Shown: positions 36,147 to 45,656, counted from the first letter of the stretch. The stretch is DNA of 64,000 nucleotides from Bacteroidales bacterium (GCA_012522795.1 JAAYJT010000031.1:1-64000), one strand, 5' to 3'. Made by a program: numbers and translations. Notes: a model not told the origin generated them from the sequence alone.

Positions 36147-37493
36147 TTAACTCATTTCTTTTCTCATTAGTTCAAGTCCTTTTCTTATAATACCCTGGAT
36201 CTCGGTTTTTGAAGTGTCAACAAATTCGCATAAAGCAAAATCTTCAGGCTCAACTTCGTAAATACCAAGGTTTTCCATCAGATCAATATCTTCATACATA
36301 ATTGCTTTAATAAGCTGTAAAGGATAAATATCCATTGGGAATACTTTTTCAAATTCACCTGTCATCACAAAAGCGCGATTTCCACCATTCAGATTGGTAT
36401 TAAGAGCATACTTTTTATTTGGTGTAAGCCATGAAAAGAAGGTTCTGGAAGTACTGTATTTGCCAAAGCCAGGTAATGCCCAACCCAGAAACTCATGATA
36501 ATTGCCTTCGGGAATAACAGTAACCATGGAATCGTAGATCCCCAGATAATTGTCGGCTCTAATTTGTGTTCCAGTTAGTACATTACCGGAAATATATCTT
36601 AAATCACCTTCCTTAACATTATTATCAACCATATTACTTATTGACGCACCTCTTCTAGTCTTAAAATACTGGGGTTTAATCACTTCTGACCCCGTCAGAG
36701 CTACAATAACTGAGGAATCGTATTTGCCTTGCCTGAAAAGGCGACCAATAGTTATAACACTCTGAACATCAATAACCCAAACTATATCACCTTTGTTTAT
36801 CGGGTCAATATGATGGATCTGAACACCAACATTTCCTGCCGGATGAGGACCTGAAAATGAATTCAGGATAACATTACGAGCACTCAAGAATTCTTTTGCC
36901 TTTGTTTTATCACTGATATTCAGGTTAACTTTCCCATTGCTCAATTTCGAGAGAACATCAATACCGGTCTGAAAATGCTCACCCTGTCCGTTAACAATGA
37001 AATCATAATCAGGTGCCAGCGGAGCAGTATCAAAAGCTGAAATATGAACAGCTTTTGGTGTATGATCAAGATTGGCAATAATAGCATAAGGGCGCTGCCT
37101 TATAAGAGGCCAGATCCCGCTGTTAATCAGTTTTTCAACTATTTCTTCCCGGCTGATCTTTTCCGGATCGGCAGCTCCAAAATCCACACAGCTGTTTTTA
37201 TCATCAGATTCGATCCTGATCTCTTCCAGTAAGCGTTTTTCACCACGTCTTATCTCTGTCACCTTACCACTAACCGGTGAAGTAAAAAGTATTCTCTCCT
37301 GATATTTGTTAAAAAACAAATGGGTACCAGCTTTAACTTCATCACCTTCTTTAACAAGCAGCTTAGGAATAACACCAATGAAATCAGTTGGCTTTACCGC
37401 AAAATTGGTTGAATCCAGATTTTTAAACACTTTCTCGGCATGCCCGACAAGAGGAATATCAAGACCTTTTTTGATCTTAACAATTTTGTTCAT
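36147..37493 (-). CDS. nqrA: Na+-NQR subunit A
   Basis: 448 residues, soluble. Motifs PTDFIGVIPKLLVKEGDEVKAG, INSGIWPLIRQRPYA and FNPHPAG-like SGPHPAGNVGVQIHHIDPI are NqrA landmarks, and the C-terminus has FPMDIYPLQLIKAIMYEDIDLMENLGIYEVEPEDFALCEFVD. First gene of nqrABCDEF, 57 bp before nqrB. Confidence 0.96.
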   Translation of the reverse strand: MNKIVKIKKGLDIPLVGHAEKVFKNLDSTNFAVKPTDFIGVIPKLLVKEGDEVKAGTHLFFNKYQERILFTSPVSGKVTEIRRGEKRLLEEIRIESDDKNSCVDFGAADPEKISREEIVEKLINSGIWPLIRQRPYAIIANLDHTPKAVHISAFDTAPLAPDYDFIVNGQGEHFQTGIDVLSKLSNGKVNLNISDKTKAKEFLSARNVILNSFSGPHPAGNVGVQIHHIDPINKGDIVWVIDVQSVITIGRLFRQGKYDSSVIVALTGSEVIKPQYFKTRRGASISNMVDNNVKEGDLRYISGNVLTGTQIRADNYLGIYDSMVTVIPEGNYHEFLGWALPGFGKYSTSRTFFSWLTPNKKYALNTNLNGGNRAFVMTGEFEKVFPMDIYPLQLIKAIMYEDIDLMENLGIYEVEPEDFALCEFVDTSKTEIQGIIRKGLELMRKEMS

Positions 37494-37531
37494 AATCGGA
37501 AGTTATATTTGTGTTAAGCATTTTATGGGCG

Positions 37532-37539
37532 CAAAGGTA
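37532..37539 (-). promoter_or_regulatory. Candidate -7 box of the nqr operon
   Basis: TACCTTTG on the minus strand followed by CGC, 39 nt before the nqrA ATG. Exact TAnnTTTG match; no clear -33 TTTG. Confidence 0.45.
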
Positions 37540-37563
37540 TATAGAAAAGTAAATACTTTTATA

Positions 37564-37591
37564 TTTGATTATGTTTTTTATTTTATTTTTG
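37564..37591 (+). promoter_or_regulatory. Candidate promoter of the T9SS plug gene
   Basis: TTTG (37564-37567), 16 nt, TATTTTTG (37584-37591), 20 nt before the ATG. The spacer is shorter than the usual 18-20, so confidence is moderate to low. Confidence 0.35.
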
Positions 37592-37610
37592 TCAAAACAC
37601 TATTAATTAT

Positions 37611-38909
37611 ATGAATAATAATCGCATGGCTTTTAAAAACCTTATAGTTTTATCCCCAATATTTATATTTCTGGTTCTCACTACAAGTGCACAAAGCGAT
37701 AAAGCATATCGGATTCAGGACGATGTTTATATTAAAAACATTCAAACCGTAAGATTGCAGCGTCTGGGATATGAAATGTCATTCCCTGTCATCAATTTCA
37801 ATTCCGACGAACAGTTAAAACTTACTTTCGACGACCTTGACGGAGATATAAAATACTTCAGATATACTTTTGTTCATTGCGATGCCTTATGGAACCTGTC
37901 TGATTTATGGCAATCAGATTATATTTCAGGATTCCCCGATGATATGATACATAATTATCAGTCGTCGTTCAACACTATTCAGCCTTATACCCATTATGAA
38001 CTTATCTTTCCAAACGATAATTTTAATTTCATTTTGCCTGGTAATTACCTGCTAATTGTTTTCAATGACAATAATCCCGACGATGTTGTTCTGACACGTC
38101 GTTTCAGTGTAGTTGACATGAAGGTAAGCATTGACGGTTTTATTCAAACCCCAAAAACTATAAGCGAAAGAAATCAAAAACAGGAAATAGGTTTTACAGT
38201 AAATACAAATAAATACCCTCTAAGCGATATCAGCCGCAATCTCAAAGTCATTATTAAACAAAATTGTCGATGGGACAATGAGCTTTACCTGCAACCCTAT
38301 CAAACAAACGGCAACATACTTGATTTCAGATTTCCCGATGGAAGCAATACGTTTTACGGCGTAAATGAATTCAGAACTCTTGATTTGAGAAGTCTGAAAT
38401 ATAAAAGCAAAAACATCAGGGATTTTGAACGCGATACTGATGGCTATCATTTTTATTTGTGGCCTGACCAGATCAAAACTACCAAGCCATATATTTTTGA
38501 ACAGGATCTGAACGGAAGATATCAGATATTAGCAGAAAATTCTTCTGATCCGGCTATTGACGCTGAATATGTGTACGTATATTTCTCTTTGCCATTTGAA
38601 CAGATCCCCGATGCTGATGTATACGTTACAGGAATGCTTGCCGACTGGCAATTCAGGGATCAGAATAAAATGTACTATAATGCGCGTCGTTCAGCTTATG
38701 AACTCAGAATGTTCCTTAAACAAGGCTTTTACAATTATCATTATGCATTGCTTAAAAAGGGTTCACAAAATGCCGACCCTGGATATTTTGAAGGTAATCA
38801 TACCGAAACCGGAAATGAATATACAGTGTATATTTATTATCGTGAACCAGGTGCCAGATATGATATTCTGATAGGTGTAAAAACCTTTAATTCAAAGGAT
38901 TATTTATAA
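37611..38909 (+). CDS. Type IX secretion system plug protein (former DUF5103)
   Basis: 432 residues with a signal peptide (ends TTSAQS). The N-terminal domain has DVYIKNIQTVRLQRLGYEMSFPVI, FDDLDGDIKYFRYTFVHCDALWNLSDLWQSDYISGF and FPNDNF..LPGNYLLIVF, as in DUF5103/T9SS plug proteins. The plug occludes the SprA translocon pore from the periplasmic side when no cargo is bound. This matches the T9SS cargo domain at the start of the window. It is divergent from nqrA and monocistronic. Confidence 0.82.
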   Translation: MNNNRMAFKNLIVLSPIFIFLVLTTSAQSDKAYRIQDDVYIKNIQTVRLQRLGYEMSFPVINFNSDEQLKLTFDDLDGDIKYFRYTFVHCDALWNLSDLWQSDYISGFPDDMIHNYQSSFNTIQPYTHYELIFPNDNFNFILPGNYLLIVFNDNNPDDVVLTRRFSVVDMKVSIDGFIQTPKTISERNQKQEIGFTVNTNKYPLSDISRNLKVIIKQNCRWDNELYLQPYQTNGNILDFRFPDGSNTFYGVNEFRTLDLRSLKYKSKNIRDFERDTDGYHFYLWPDQIKTTKPYIFEQDLNGRYQILAENSSDPAIDAEYVYVYFSLPFEQIPDADVYVTGMLADWQFRDQNKMYYNARRSAYELRMFLKQGFYNYHYALLKKGSQNADPGYFEGNHTETGNEYTVYIYYREPGARYDILIGVKTFNSKDYL

Positions 38910-38981
38910 AGGAGTAAAATTACTAAAAATAAGAACGCAGAGTATTCAGGTAATTGCCGGATTTCTACTATTGATTCTTTA

Positions 38982-39176
38982 TTATTTATTATGACAATTT
39001 ACTGGCTCACCTGCACTACACGAACAGTGAACGGTTTTACCCGTTTTAGGATCTATACTTGAACAAGTCTTCTTAAACTCACCGTTTTTCTGAATAAACA
39101 TTTTTATAGCAATCGCCATAAAAGACAATCCTACAATTATTACTGCCGCTACTAATATTTTTACAAATGCAACCAT
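38982..39176 (-). CDS. NqrM-like Na+-NQR maturation protein
   Basis: 64 residues. One N-terminal transmembrane helix (residues ~5-26) is followed by a lysine-containing turn (MFIQKNGEF) and a four-cysteine tail: Cys38, then Cys51-x-Cys53, then Cys61. NqrM (DUF539) proteins of Vibrio have the same size, one helix and a C...C-x-C...C tail. They are needed to load iron into the NqrD/NqrE centre. The complete nqr operon lies 1.5 kb away. The residues between the cysteines differ from Vibrio NqrM, so this rests on architecture and context. Confidence 0.65.
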   Translation of the reverse strand: MVAFVKILVAAVIIVGLSFMAIAIKMFIQKNGEFKKTCSSIDPKTGKTVHCSCSAGEPVNCHNK

Positions 39177-39213
39177 AATATCCTATTATAAATAGTTTCG
39201 TTCTTGTTCGGTA

Positions 39214-40689
39214 CTATAACAACTTAAGCTGTACGTTTGTTTGCTCAAATGCTGTATAATCTTTTGATGAAAGACCAATATAACCACCTTTATAAAAAAC
39301 AAAGTTTCCATGCTGATCGAGCTTAAGGTTTGAATAGATGTTTTTTTCATTTGTTCTCCTATATTGATTTATATGCTTGGTTATCATTGCAATATGCATG
39401 GGATTTTTATTTTCCTCTAAATATTCTATTACAAGTTGTTTAATAGTCCCCAGTTTTACATGATGCCATGATTTAAGAGCATATGTACTACTTTTACCTA
39501 TTGTTGCTATTTCAGGCGAGGAGATTATAGCCGATCTTAGAGATTCAAGGATGATATTTTCCCTTATCTTACGTTTCCTGATCAGATTATAAATTTCATT
39601 TAAGTGCATTGGGCGTCCTGTTTCAGCTAAAATATATTCAACATGTTCGTGCAATCTGATCTTTGTATTCCGAGGAATTATAATCTCATCATTTATATTA
39701 CAACGCAAATCAAATTCGTTCAGTGCAATTTGTTTACAAACTTCTACAATTCTTTCAAAATATGAAAACTTACCTGGCCTGTAAAAAGTTCTTATATAAT
39801 GCCTGAAATCAATATTATAACTTTTGCGAACCATGGTATTCATTTTTAGCTTTAGGTCGTTATAAAATTTAGCAAAATTAAACTGTTCGAATAATTTCCT
39901 GTGTATCAAGTAATAATTCTTATAAGGCTCAAATGCTTCCTGAAAAAACGAATAATTATTATGATACAAAATTGAAAAACCAAAGCAATAAAACCTAGAA
40001 GTACAATTTAATTCTTCAATTTCATTCAGATGATCTTTAGTCAGATTGTCAATACGAATATAATCTTTGTATCGTTTCAGCTCATATTGCAAATGATTTT
40101 CAATAAAATTCAGTTTATCAGCAAAAGGCATCAGGAAATCCTTTATCTGTGGTAAGAGGACCATAACAATTTGCCTGGCTCTTTCGCGTGTGATACCGAA
40201 CTTATTACCAATAGCCTGAAGAGTATGCTTTTTCTTATCTTCAAAAAATCCGAAATTATGCTCAAAAATAAAATATTCACGCTCTTTTAGCAGATTTTTA
40301 ATAACAAGTAGTAAAAACTGAAAAAACGGAAAACGGTCTTCCAGAAATGCATTACGAAAACTTTCAGCCTGAGCGGAGCTTAGTTTGAAAAACTCAAAAC
40401 ATAACATCTTGCATTCTTCAAACGTACGATGCTGTTCACCAGCAATAAACATATCCTGCAAAGAATCATAATCATCAATGTATTTTTCAGCAAGAGCTAT
40501 CAATTCACTGTTGGTTTTTTCACCGCAATTACGTAATGACAGAAAACTTCCATATTCTTTATAAAAAGTAAGAAATTTATAAAGGTTATTCATATCATTA
40601 TCTAAACAAATATTCTTTGCCCGTTCTGATAATTTTTCCTTTAAATGAAGTTCATTAATGTGGTAGTTAACCGGTATACTCTGGTTCAT
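39214..40689 (-). CDS. Alpha-CTD-like / sigma region 4-like / HARE-HTH domain protein
   Basis: 491 residues with no signal peptide. Domains in order: a helix-hairpin-helix like the RNA polymerase alpha-CTD (residues ~48-70, SLRNCGEKTNSELIALAEKY); a sigma-70 region 4-like HTH (~154-174, TLQAIGNKFGITRERARQIV); a helical middle; and two winged-helix modules like HARE-HTH (~343-407 with GRPMHLNEIYNLI, and ~412-473 with KNPMHIAMITKHI). All parts predict DNA or RNA-polymerase contact. It could be an accessory transcription factor or chromatin-like protein. A dispersed repeat lies ~215 bp upstream. The function is unknown. Confidence 0.75.
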   Translation of the reverse strand: MNQSIPVNYHINELHLKEKLSERAKNICLDNDMNNLYKFLTFYKEYGSFLSLRNCGEKTNSELIALAEKYIDDYDSLQDMFIAGEQHRTFEECKMLCFEFFKLSSAQAESFRNAFLEDRFPFFQFLLLVIKNLLKEREYFIFEHNFGFFEDKKKHTLQAIGNKFGITRERARQIVMVLLPQIKDFLMPFADKLNFIENHLQYELKRYKDYIRIDNLTKDHLNEIEELNCTSRFYCFGFSILYHNNYSFFQEAFEPYKNYYLIHRKLFEQFNFAKFYNDLKLKMNTMVRKSYNIDFRHYIRTFYRPGKFSYFERIVEVCKQIALNEFDLRCNINDEIIIPRNTKIRLHEHVEYILAETGRPMHLNEIYNLIRKRKIRENIILESLRSAIISSPEIATIGKSSTYALKSWHHVKLGTIKQLVIEYLEENKNPMHIAMITKHINQYRRTNEKNIYSNLKLDQHGNFVFYKGGYIGLSSKDYTAFEQTNVQLKLL

Positions 40690-40799
40690 GGCTTTAAGGT
40701 TTAATGTGTTAATTAAATGGGTTTGTTTGTTTTCTTAATAATGAAATAAATCTTCGACTTTAGCCTTAATTCAAAAGGATAAATTCCTGAATAATGTCA

Positions 40800-40807
40800 C
40801 AAAGATA
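40800..40807 (-). promoter_or_regulatory. Candidate -7 box for the HARE-HTH domain gene
   Basis: TATCTTTG on the minus strand, exact TAnnTTTG, 111 nt before the ATG. No -33 partner is seen. Confidence 0.35.
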
Positions 40808-40905
40808 AGGTAAAAAGTGTGAAAATGCTAATTTTTAATCGATAAAGTTCATCATAATTTAACAAATGCAACAATAGCGCTACTTTCAGCACATCCATTT
40901 TTTTA

Positions 40906-41028
40906 TACCGAATGGAAAAATATAACAGACCAATTATCGCTCCGCTCAATTGTTCTGAATATTTTAACCACCGGCATTAACGATTGTAATTTACAAAACA
41001 GCTTGGACTATTTTGTAAATACAATTCG
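40906..41028 (+). repeat. Dispersed non-coding repeat, copy 2
   Basis: About 93% identical by eye to 331-452 and in the same orientation. It shares the block CAGACCAATTATCGCTCCGC, the middle TTGTTCTGAAT and the terminal hairpin ATTTACAAAA-loop-TTTTGTAAAT (about 40989-41020). The 5' tandem duplication seen in copy 1 is absent. It sits just after the 3' end of the phosphodiesterase gene (minus strand), ~35 bp from its stop. Confidence 0.75.
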
Positions 41029-41063
41029 TATTATAAAACACAATTTGAAGCCTAAAACCAGAA

Positions 41064-42269
41064 TTATTTTACCAGCATTCCCTTAACATTCTCAAGTTTT
41101 CCATCCACTTTTGCCGGCTCTACACCAATAATATGTGCTATAAGAGGGTATAAATCAACATTATCAAACTTTGGCTGAACATAACCCTTGCGAAATGCAG
41201 GGCCAACAGCATAAAATATTGCCTGCATATCCAACTGGCGAACATCATATCCATGAGTGCCGCCTGAATTGTAATGATCGGGCGTTGGAGCCCAGTTGAC
41301 GCTCCAGGAACTATCTGCTGCCACTATAAGGTCCAGTGTGCGGGGATTGGTGCCATAATTAAGTTCTGATGGAACTTCTCCTTGCTTCCATACCTGAATA
41401 TGATCTACCGCTTTTAGTTCTGTATAAATAGAATCAATATAACCATCGTTAGCCTTGATATTATATACCGGATTCCCGCCCACTGCCTTCTCAACCCAGT
41501 GCTCGGGTATATGATCGCTAAGCGTAACAACACGTTCGGGCGAAATGGCTCCCATACCATGATCTGAAGTAAATATCAGATTAATGCGATTGGCATGATC
41601 AAGACTGCGTATTTTTTTGCAAAAAACTCCGACAAGACTGTCAAGATACCTTACCTTTCCCAGAGTTACCTCGCTTTCTGGCCCATGTTTATGAGCTATT
41701 GCATCAGGCTCATGCATATACCACATTATAAGGTGTGGCCGTTCGACTTTGGGTAATTGCAGCCAGGCAACAACACTGTCAATACGTTGCTCAAACGGGA
41801 ATTTATGTTCATAATATTTCCATATTGAAGGCTGTATACCTTGTATAGGTAGCTCACTTCCCACCCAGAAATATGAAGCAGTTCTTACATTTTGTTTTTC
41901 AGCGGTTACCCAGATTGGTTCACCACCATAAAAATACGGGTTCATTCTGCTGGCGCTATCCCGCATTGAATAAGTCATGCCGCTTTCAGGGTCATAAAAA
42001 TGGTTATTCACTATTCCGTGATGATCAGGATAAAGACCTGTAGCCATGGTATAATGGTTTGGAAATGTATTTGAAGGGAAACCCGAACGTACAGATTCAG
42101 CCCTAACTCCAACTCTTGCAATAGAATCAAGGTTAGGAGTTTCCGTCATATTAGGATAATCCCATCTGAAACCATCCAAAGAAAGCACAAGAAGGTAATT
42201 TTTTCCTGATTTTTTATTACAGGAACAAAACAAGGCAGCCAATAAGAGAATTGTCAGTATTTTTTTCAT
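41064..42269 (-). CDS. Nucleotide pyrophosphatase/phosphodiesterase family lipoprotein
   Basis: 401 residues with a lipoprotein signal (LFCSC). The alkaline-phosphatase superfamily core is clear. LSLDGFRWDY carries metal-binding Asp32, PSNTFPNHYTMATG carries the nucleophile Thr68, HEPDAIAHKHGP and TSDHGMG hold further metal ligands, and HGYD completes the site. The family hydrolyses phosphodiester or pyrophosphate bonds of nucleotides or lipids outside the cytoplasm. It has its own promoter embedded in the upstream gene's terminator. Confidence 0.88.
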   Translation of the reverse strand: MKKILTILLLAALFCSCNKKSGKNYLLVLSLDGFRWDYPNMTETPNLDSIARVGVRAESVRSGFPSNTFPNHYTMATGLYPDHHGIVNNHFYDPESGMTYSMRDSASRMNPYFYGGEPIWVTAEKQNVRTASYFWVGSELPIQGIQPSIWKYYEHKFPFEQRIDSVVAWLQLPKVERPHLIMWYMHEPDAIAHKHGPESEVTLGKVRYLDSLVGVFCKKIRSLDHANRINLIFTSDHGMGAISPERVVTLSDHIPEHWVEKAVGGNPVYNIKANDGYIDSIYTELKAVDHIQVWKQGEVPSELNYGTNPRTLDLIVAADSSWSVNWAPTPDHYNSGGTHGYDVRQLDMQAIFYAVGPAFRKGYVQPKFDNVDLYPLIAHIIGVEPAKVDGKLENVKGMLVK

Positions 42270-42298
42270 CGTGATATAATAAAAATGAGTAGTGAGCG

Positions 42299-42327
42299 CA
42301 AAAATAAATAAAAAGTCCCGCTTTCAA
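42299..42327 (-). promoter_or_regulatory. Promoter of the phosphodiesterase gene, inside the upstream terminator
   Basis: On the minus strand TTG (42325-42327, in the loop of the terminator hairpin), 18 nt, TATTTTTG (42299-42306, following its T-run), 30 nt before the ATG. Terminator and promoter share the same bases. Confidence 0.5.
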
Positions 42328-42337
42328 GGGCGGGACT
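42307..42337 (-). terminator. Rho-independent terminator of the TonB-dependent receptor gene
   Basis: AGTCCCGC (42314-42321) and GCGGGACT (42330-42337) form a GC-rich 8-bp stem with an 8-nt loop. On the minus strand it is followed by TTTTTATTTATTTTTG. Confidence 0.82.
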
Positions 42338-42362
42338 CGTATAAATTAATTAAAACAAGATA

Positions 42363-45300
42363 TTAGAATAAATATCTAATACCAATTTGCAATTGCCACG
42401 CCTGACCAAAATTATAGAGCGGTGAGTATGTTTCTGTAGGATATTCGCCACCAACTTTAACCATTGAGAAGCTTGGCACATTGTTAGCATCCTTGCCTTC
42501 ATAATTCAGGATACGGCCACCGTTTGATTTTGCATTGGTTTTGTATACACCCCATTCACTGTTCAGGATATTACCAAAGTTCAGCAGGTCGACGCTAAAT
42601 TGCAGTGTATTGCGTTGTCCTGCCACCATGAAGTAATATTCACGGGCAAGGCGTAAATCAAATCTGTTAACCCACGGAGCACGGGCTGCATAAGCTTCAG
42701 CATATTCACCTTTGTGTTTGCTGAGATATTTATCTTGTTCCATGAATTTAAAGAAAGCATCTTCATCTTCCTGGCTTATAAATTTAATTTCACCTTTTTC
42801 TTTGGGGATGTATATAAGATCATTCTGAATTCCATCGCCATTCATATCATTAATATAGGCAAAACTGTTTCCATAAGGAGTAAATCCGGTATAGAACAGA
42901 TTAACTATGGTAGAAGACTTCATAGCATCATTACCCCATGGAATTTTGTAATAAACTGACCCAATGAGTTTTGAAGGCATAACATATTGTGAACGCTGAA
43001 CCAATGGCAGATGAGGTCCGTCAATCGTGAAAAGTCCGGTATATGCAGATGCTGCATTACTTCCGGGCATTCCGGTAATTTCTTTCGATTCAGTCTTTGT
43101 GTACGACAGCATCAGATGCATATCTTTCACAGGCTCAGCAAATATTGATATATTAGCAATTGCACCCCATCCTTCGTTAGTGTTTGACAAAACATAGGCA
43201 TTCCTGTTATTATATGACAAATCAGCTCCTGCAGGATAAATATATCTGTCATCCGGACCATTGAAGCGTTCCCAAGTAGCATCGGGTTCTTTAAGGTCAT
43301 AGTTCTTAAGCATCACTCCATTAAGATTCTTGGTGAAGACTCCTTCCAAAGTAATTGACAACGGAAAATCAGTGGGTAACTGATATTCTAGCGCCAATGA
43401 GGTTTTCCATACCTGAGGCATTTTGAAATCAGGATCAGTACCATTAATATCTCGCGGCAATGCTCCATCTTCAGGAGTTATAGTGCTGGGCAAGCCTAAT
43501 ATACGTATCATTTCTTCAATATCAGTAAGCATCTTTCCAGCCAACAAAGCAAGTTTAGGATCAACACTGGTTACATTACCATTGTTATCATACTTTGTAA
43601 CAGCAGCATAACTTCCCTGTACCATTCCGGAGTTGGTAGGCATATTGGTGAAGAACACCAATGGGAGTCTTCCGGCAAATAATCCGGTACCTCCACGAAG
43701 TTTCATTGATTTGTCACCCTTTATATCCCATGAGAATCCTACCCTGGGAGAGAACTGAATTTTTGCATCAGGCCAATTTCCTGTGTTGATTGTTTTTCCA
43801 CCAAAATCCAGAGCACTAATGGCATTGTTCCCGATCAAATTGTCTTCGTAAGCAAGGTAATCCAAACGAACTCCATAAGTTAATTTTAAATCCGGATTGA
43901 TGGTCCACTCATCCTGACCATAGATACCAAACTGGTTGAAAGCAACCTCAGCAGCAGGATTCTTTTCGCCATCGTAACCATAGGTTACTGCAAAGTCTGT
44001 CGGAGCAGCCTGATTCAGGAAATCGTCAATACTTGCATAACGATAATAACCAGTTCCGTTACGCATATATGAGTTATTTGCCATCTGATGCTCAAATGTA
44101 GCTCCTAAAGTAATTTTATGGTTATTCATATAGATGTTCACGTTATCAACAATGTTAAAAATATTGTTGTGAACACCGTTGTTCCATGTAAACAGCTCAT
44201 AACCGGCTGACATATATGGTTCTAGAATCTGACTACCATCATCCCTTAATCCATACATAATATCAATAAACGGGAATGGAGATGAGTTTGAACCTCGAAT
44301 GTCAGCAATCTTGGTATAAGTTGTCAGGAATTGATTCGACAATTTATTGGAAAAACGACTATGCAGATCAAGTGCAACAGAGTTTACTATATTATCCTGT
44401 GAGTAAATTGAGTTTGAAAAAGACATTGAATGCTGGGAAATTCTGTTAAGACCACTGAGACGGTAACCGGCATCGGTAGAGTTTCCGTTAGTAGGGAACC
44501 ATGCCTGATTCTTTGTATAATTATATCTTAAACTCAGCTTATTAGCCTTGTTTATGTTCCAGTCAATTCTTGCCATTAGTTTTCTGTTGCTTTCGTCAGC
44601 CGGGTAGCTGGTATATGAACCCGGGTCATATCCATAGTTTGAAATCAAATGCTGTTTCACACGTTCCATATCAGCACTGCTTGTGCGTGAAAGCTGAAGA
44701 TTTATGTTTGCAACTCCATCATCTGAAGGTCTCCAGTTAATAACCTGACCGGGTTTTAATTCATATTCACCATTCACGAAGAAGAATACTTTGTTTTTGA
44801 TAATGGGACCACCCAATGAAAGTCCATAGGTTTTAACAGATTCTGCATCGCGGACTCCAAAATCAGTATCGCCGATTTTGTTACCGCGCATATCCTGATT
44901 CCTATAATAAGTGTATAATGAACCTTTGAAAGTGTTAGTTCCTGATTTTGTAATAGCATTAACACCACCACCAATAAAGTTTGTTTGACGAACGTCAAAA
45001 GGAGCTACTACTACCTGAACTTCTTCAATAGCATCCAGCGAAATAGGATTTCCACCACCCGGTAAATTGGAGCTAAGTCCAAAGTTGTTATTAAAGTTAG
45101 CACCGTCAACAGTAAAGTTTGTAGATCTTCCGTCGCCACCGGCAAAACTCATTCCGTTAGCATATGGAGAAAGACGTGCTATGTCCTGAATACTTCTGTT
45201 AATAGTTGGCATTGTACTTATTTCCTGGTTTGAGATATTTATGGAAGCACCTGTTTTATCAGCCTGAAAAGCTGAAGCTCTTTGCCCGATAACCATAATT

Positions 45301-45656
45301 TCACCCAATTCTACCGAACCCGGCTTTAAAGCAGCATTTAAAACAAAAGTCTGACCCAGGTACAGGGTAATATCAGAATACTTCTCAGTAGAGTATCCTA
45401 CATATGAAACTTCCACCAGATATGGTCCTCCTGTTCTCATACCCTGAAGGTTAAACCAACCATCGGTATTAGTAATGGTTCCGTATTGTGTTCCCGAAGG
45501 TCCATGAGTGGCTATTACAGTAGCTCCTGGAAGCACATTTTTATTAAGGTCTGTTACGCGGCCATTCATGCTCGAGGTTGTAACCTGCCCGAACATCAGC
45601 GAAGGCAGTAACATTAATGCCGTAATGACAATGAAAAGTAAATTTGTTTTCTTCAT
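42363..45656 (-). CDS. Oar-like TonB-dependent outer membrane receptor
   Basis: 1097 residues. Signal peptide (ends LMFGQ), then a carboxypeptidase regulatory-like domain (MNGRVTDLNKNVLPGATVIAT, ~29-120) and a plug (SINISNQEISTMPTINRSIQDIARL, FTVDGANFNN, ~140-240). A large beta-barrel ends in ...QLQIGIRYLF, the C-terminal aromatic. The GAV-type plug and length fit the Oar/CarboxypepD_reg family rather than SusC (no SusD gene adjacent). The substrate is unknown; candidates are peptides, proteins or adhesion. A GC-rich terminator follows it. Confidence 0.9.
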   Translation of the reverse strand: MKKTNLLFIVITALMLLPSLMFGQVTTSSMNGRVTDLNKNVLPGATVIATHGPSGTQYGTITNTDGWFNLQGMRTGGPYLVEVSYVGYSTEKYSDITLYLGQTFVLNAALKPGSVELGEIMVIGQRASAFQADKTGASINISNQEISTMPTINRSIQDIARLSPYANGMSFAGGDGRSTNFTVDGANFNNNFGLSSNLPGGGNPISLDAIEEVQVVVAPFDVRQTNFIGGGVNAITKSGTNTFKGSLYTYYRNQDMRGNKIGDTDFGVRDAESVKTYGLSLGGPIIKNKVFFFVNGEYELKPGQVINWRPSDDGVANINLQLSRTSSADMERVKQHLISNYGYDPGSYTSYPADESNRKLMARIDWNINKANKLSLRYNYTKNQAWFPTNGNSTDAGYRLSGLNRISQHSMSFSNSIYSQDNIVNSVALDLHSRFSNKLSNQFLTTYTKIADIRGSNSSPFPFIDIMYGLRDDGSQILEPYMSAGYELFTWNNGVHNNIFNIVDNVNIYMNNHKITLGATFEHQMANNSYMRNGTGYYRYASIDDFLNQAAPTDFAVTYGYDGEKNPAAEVAFNQFGIYGQDEWTINPDLKLTYGVRLDYLAYEDNLIGNNAISALDFGGKTINTGNWPDAKIQFSPRVGFSWDIKGDKSMKLRGGTGLFAGRLPLVFFTNMPTNSGMVQGSYAAVTKYDNNGNVTSVDPKLALLAGKMLTDIEEMIRILGLPSTITPEDGALPRDINGTDPDFKMPQVWKTSLALEYQLPTDFPLSITLEGVFTKNLNGVMLKNYDLKEPDATWERFNGPDDRYIYPAGADLSYNNRNAYVLSNTNEGWGAIANISIFAEPVKDMHLMLSYTKTESKEITGMPGSNAASAYTGLFTIDGPHLPLVQRSQYVMPSKLIGSVYYKIPWGNDAMKSSTIVNLFYTGFTPYGNSFAYINDMNGDGIQNDLIYIPKEKGEIKFISQEDEDAFFKFMEQDKYLSKHKGEYAEAYAARAPWVNRFDLRLAREYYFMVAGQRNTLQFSVDLLNFGNILNSEWGVYKTNAKSNGGRILNYEGKDANNVPSFSMVKVGGEYPTETYSPLYNFGQAWQLQIGIRYLF

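Larger units (their letters stand above)
40690..41063. other. 374-bp intergenic region carrying repeat copy 2
   Basis: No gene. It holds a minus-strand -7 box TATCTTTG at 40800-40807 for the HARE-domain gene (about 110-nt leader) and the second dispersed repeat at 40906-41028. The rest is AT-rich without recognised structure. Confidence 0.55.

Noticed and set aside
42363-45656. SusC-type polysaccharide receptor
   Set aside because: No SusD gene is adjacent, and the plug and barrel look like the Oar/carboxypeptidase-regulatory type.
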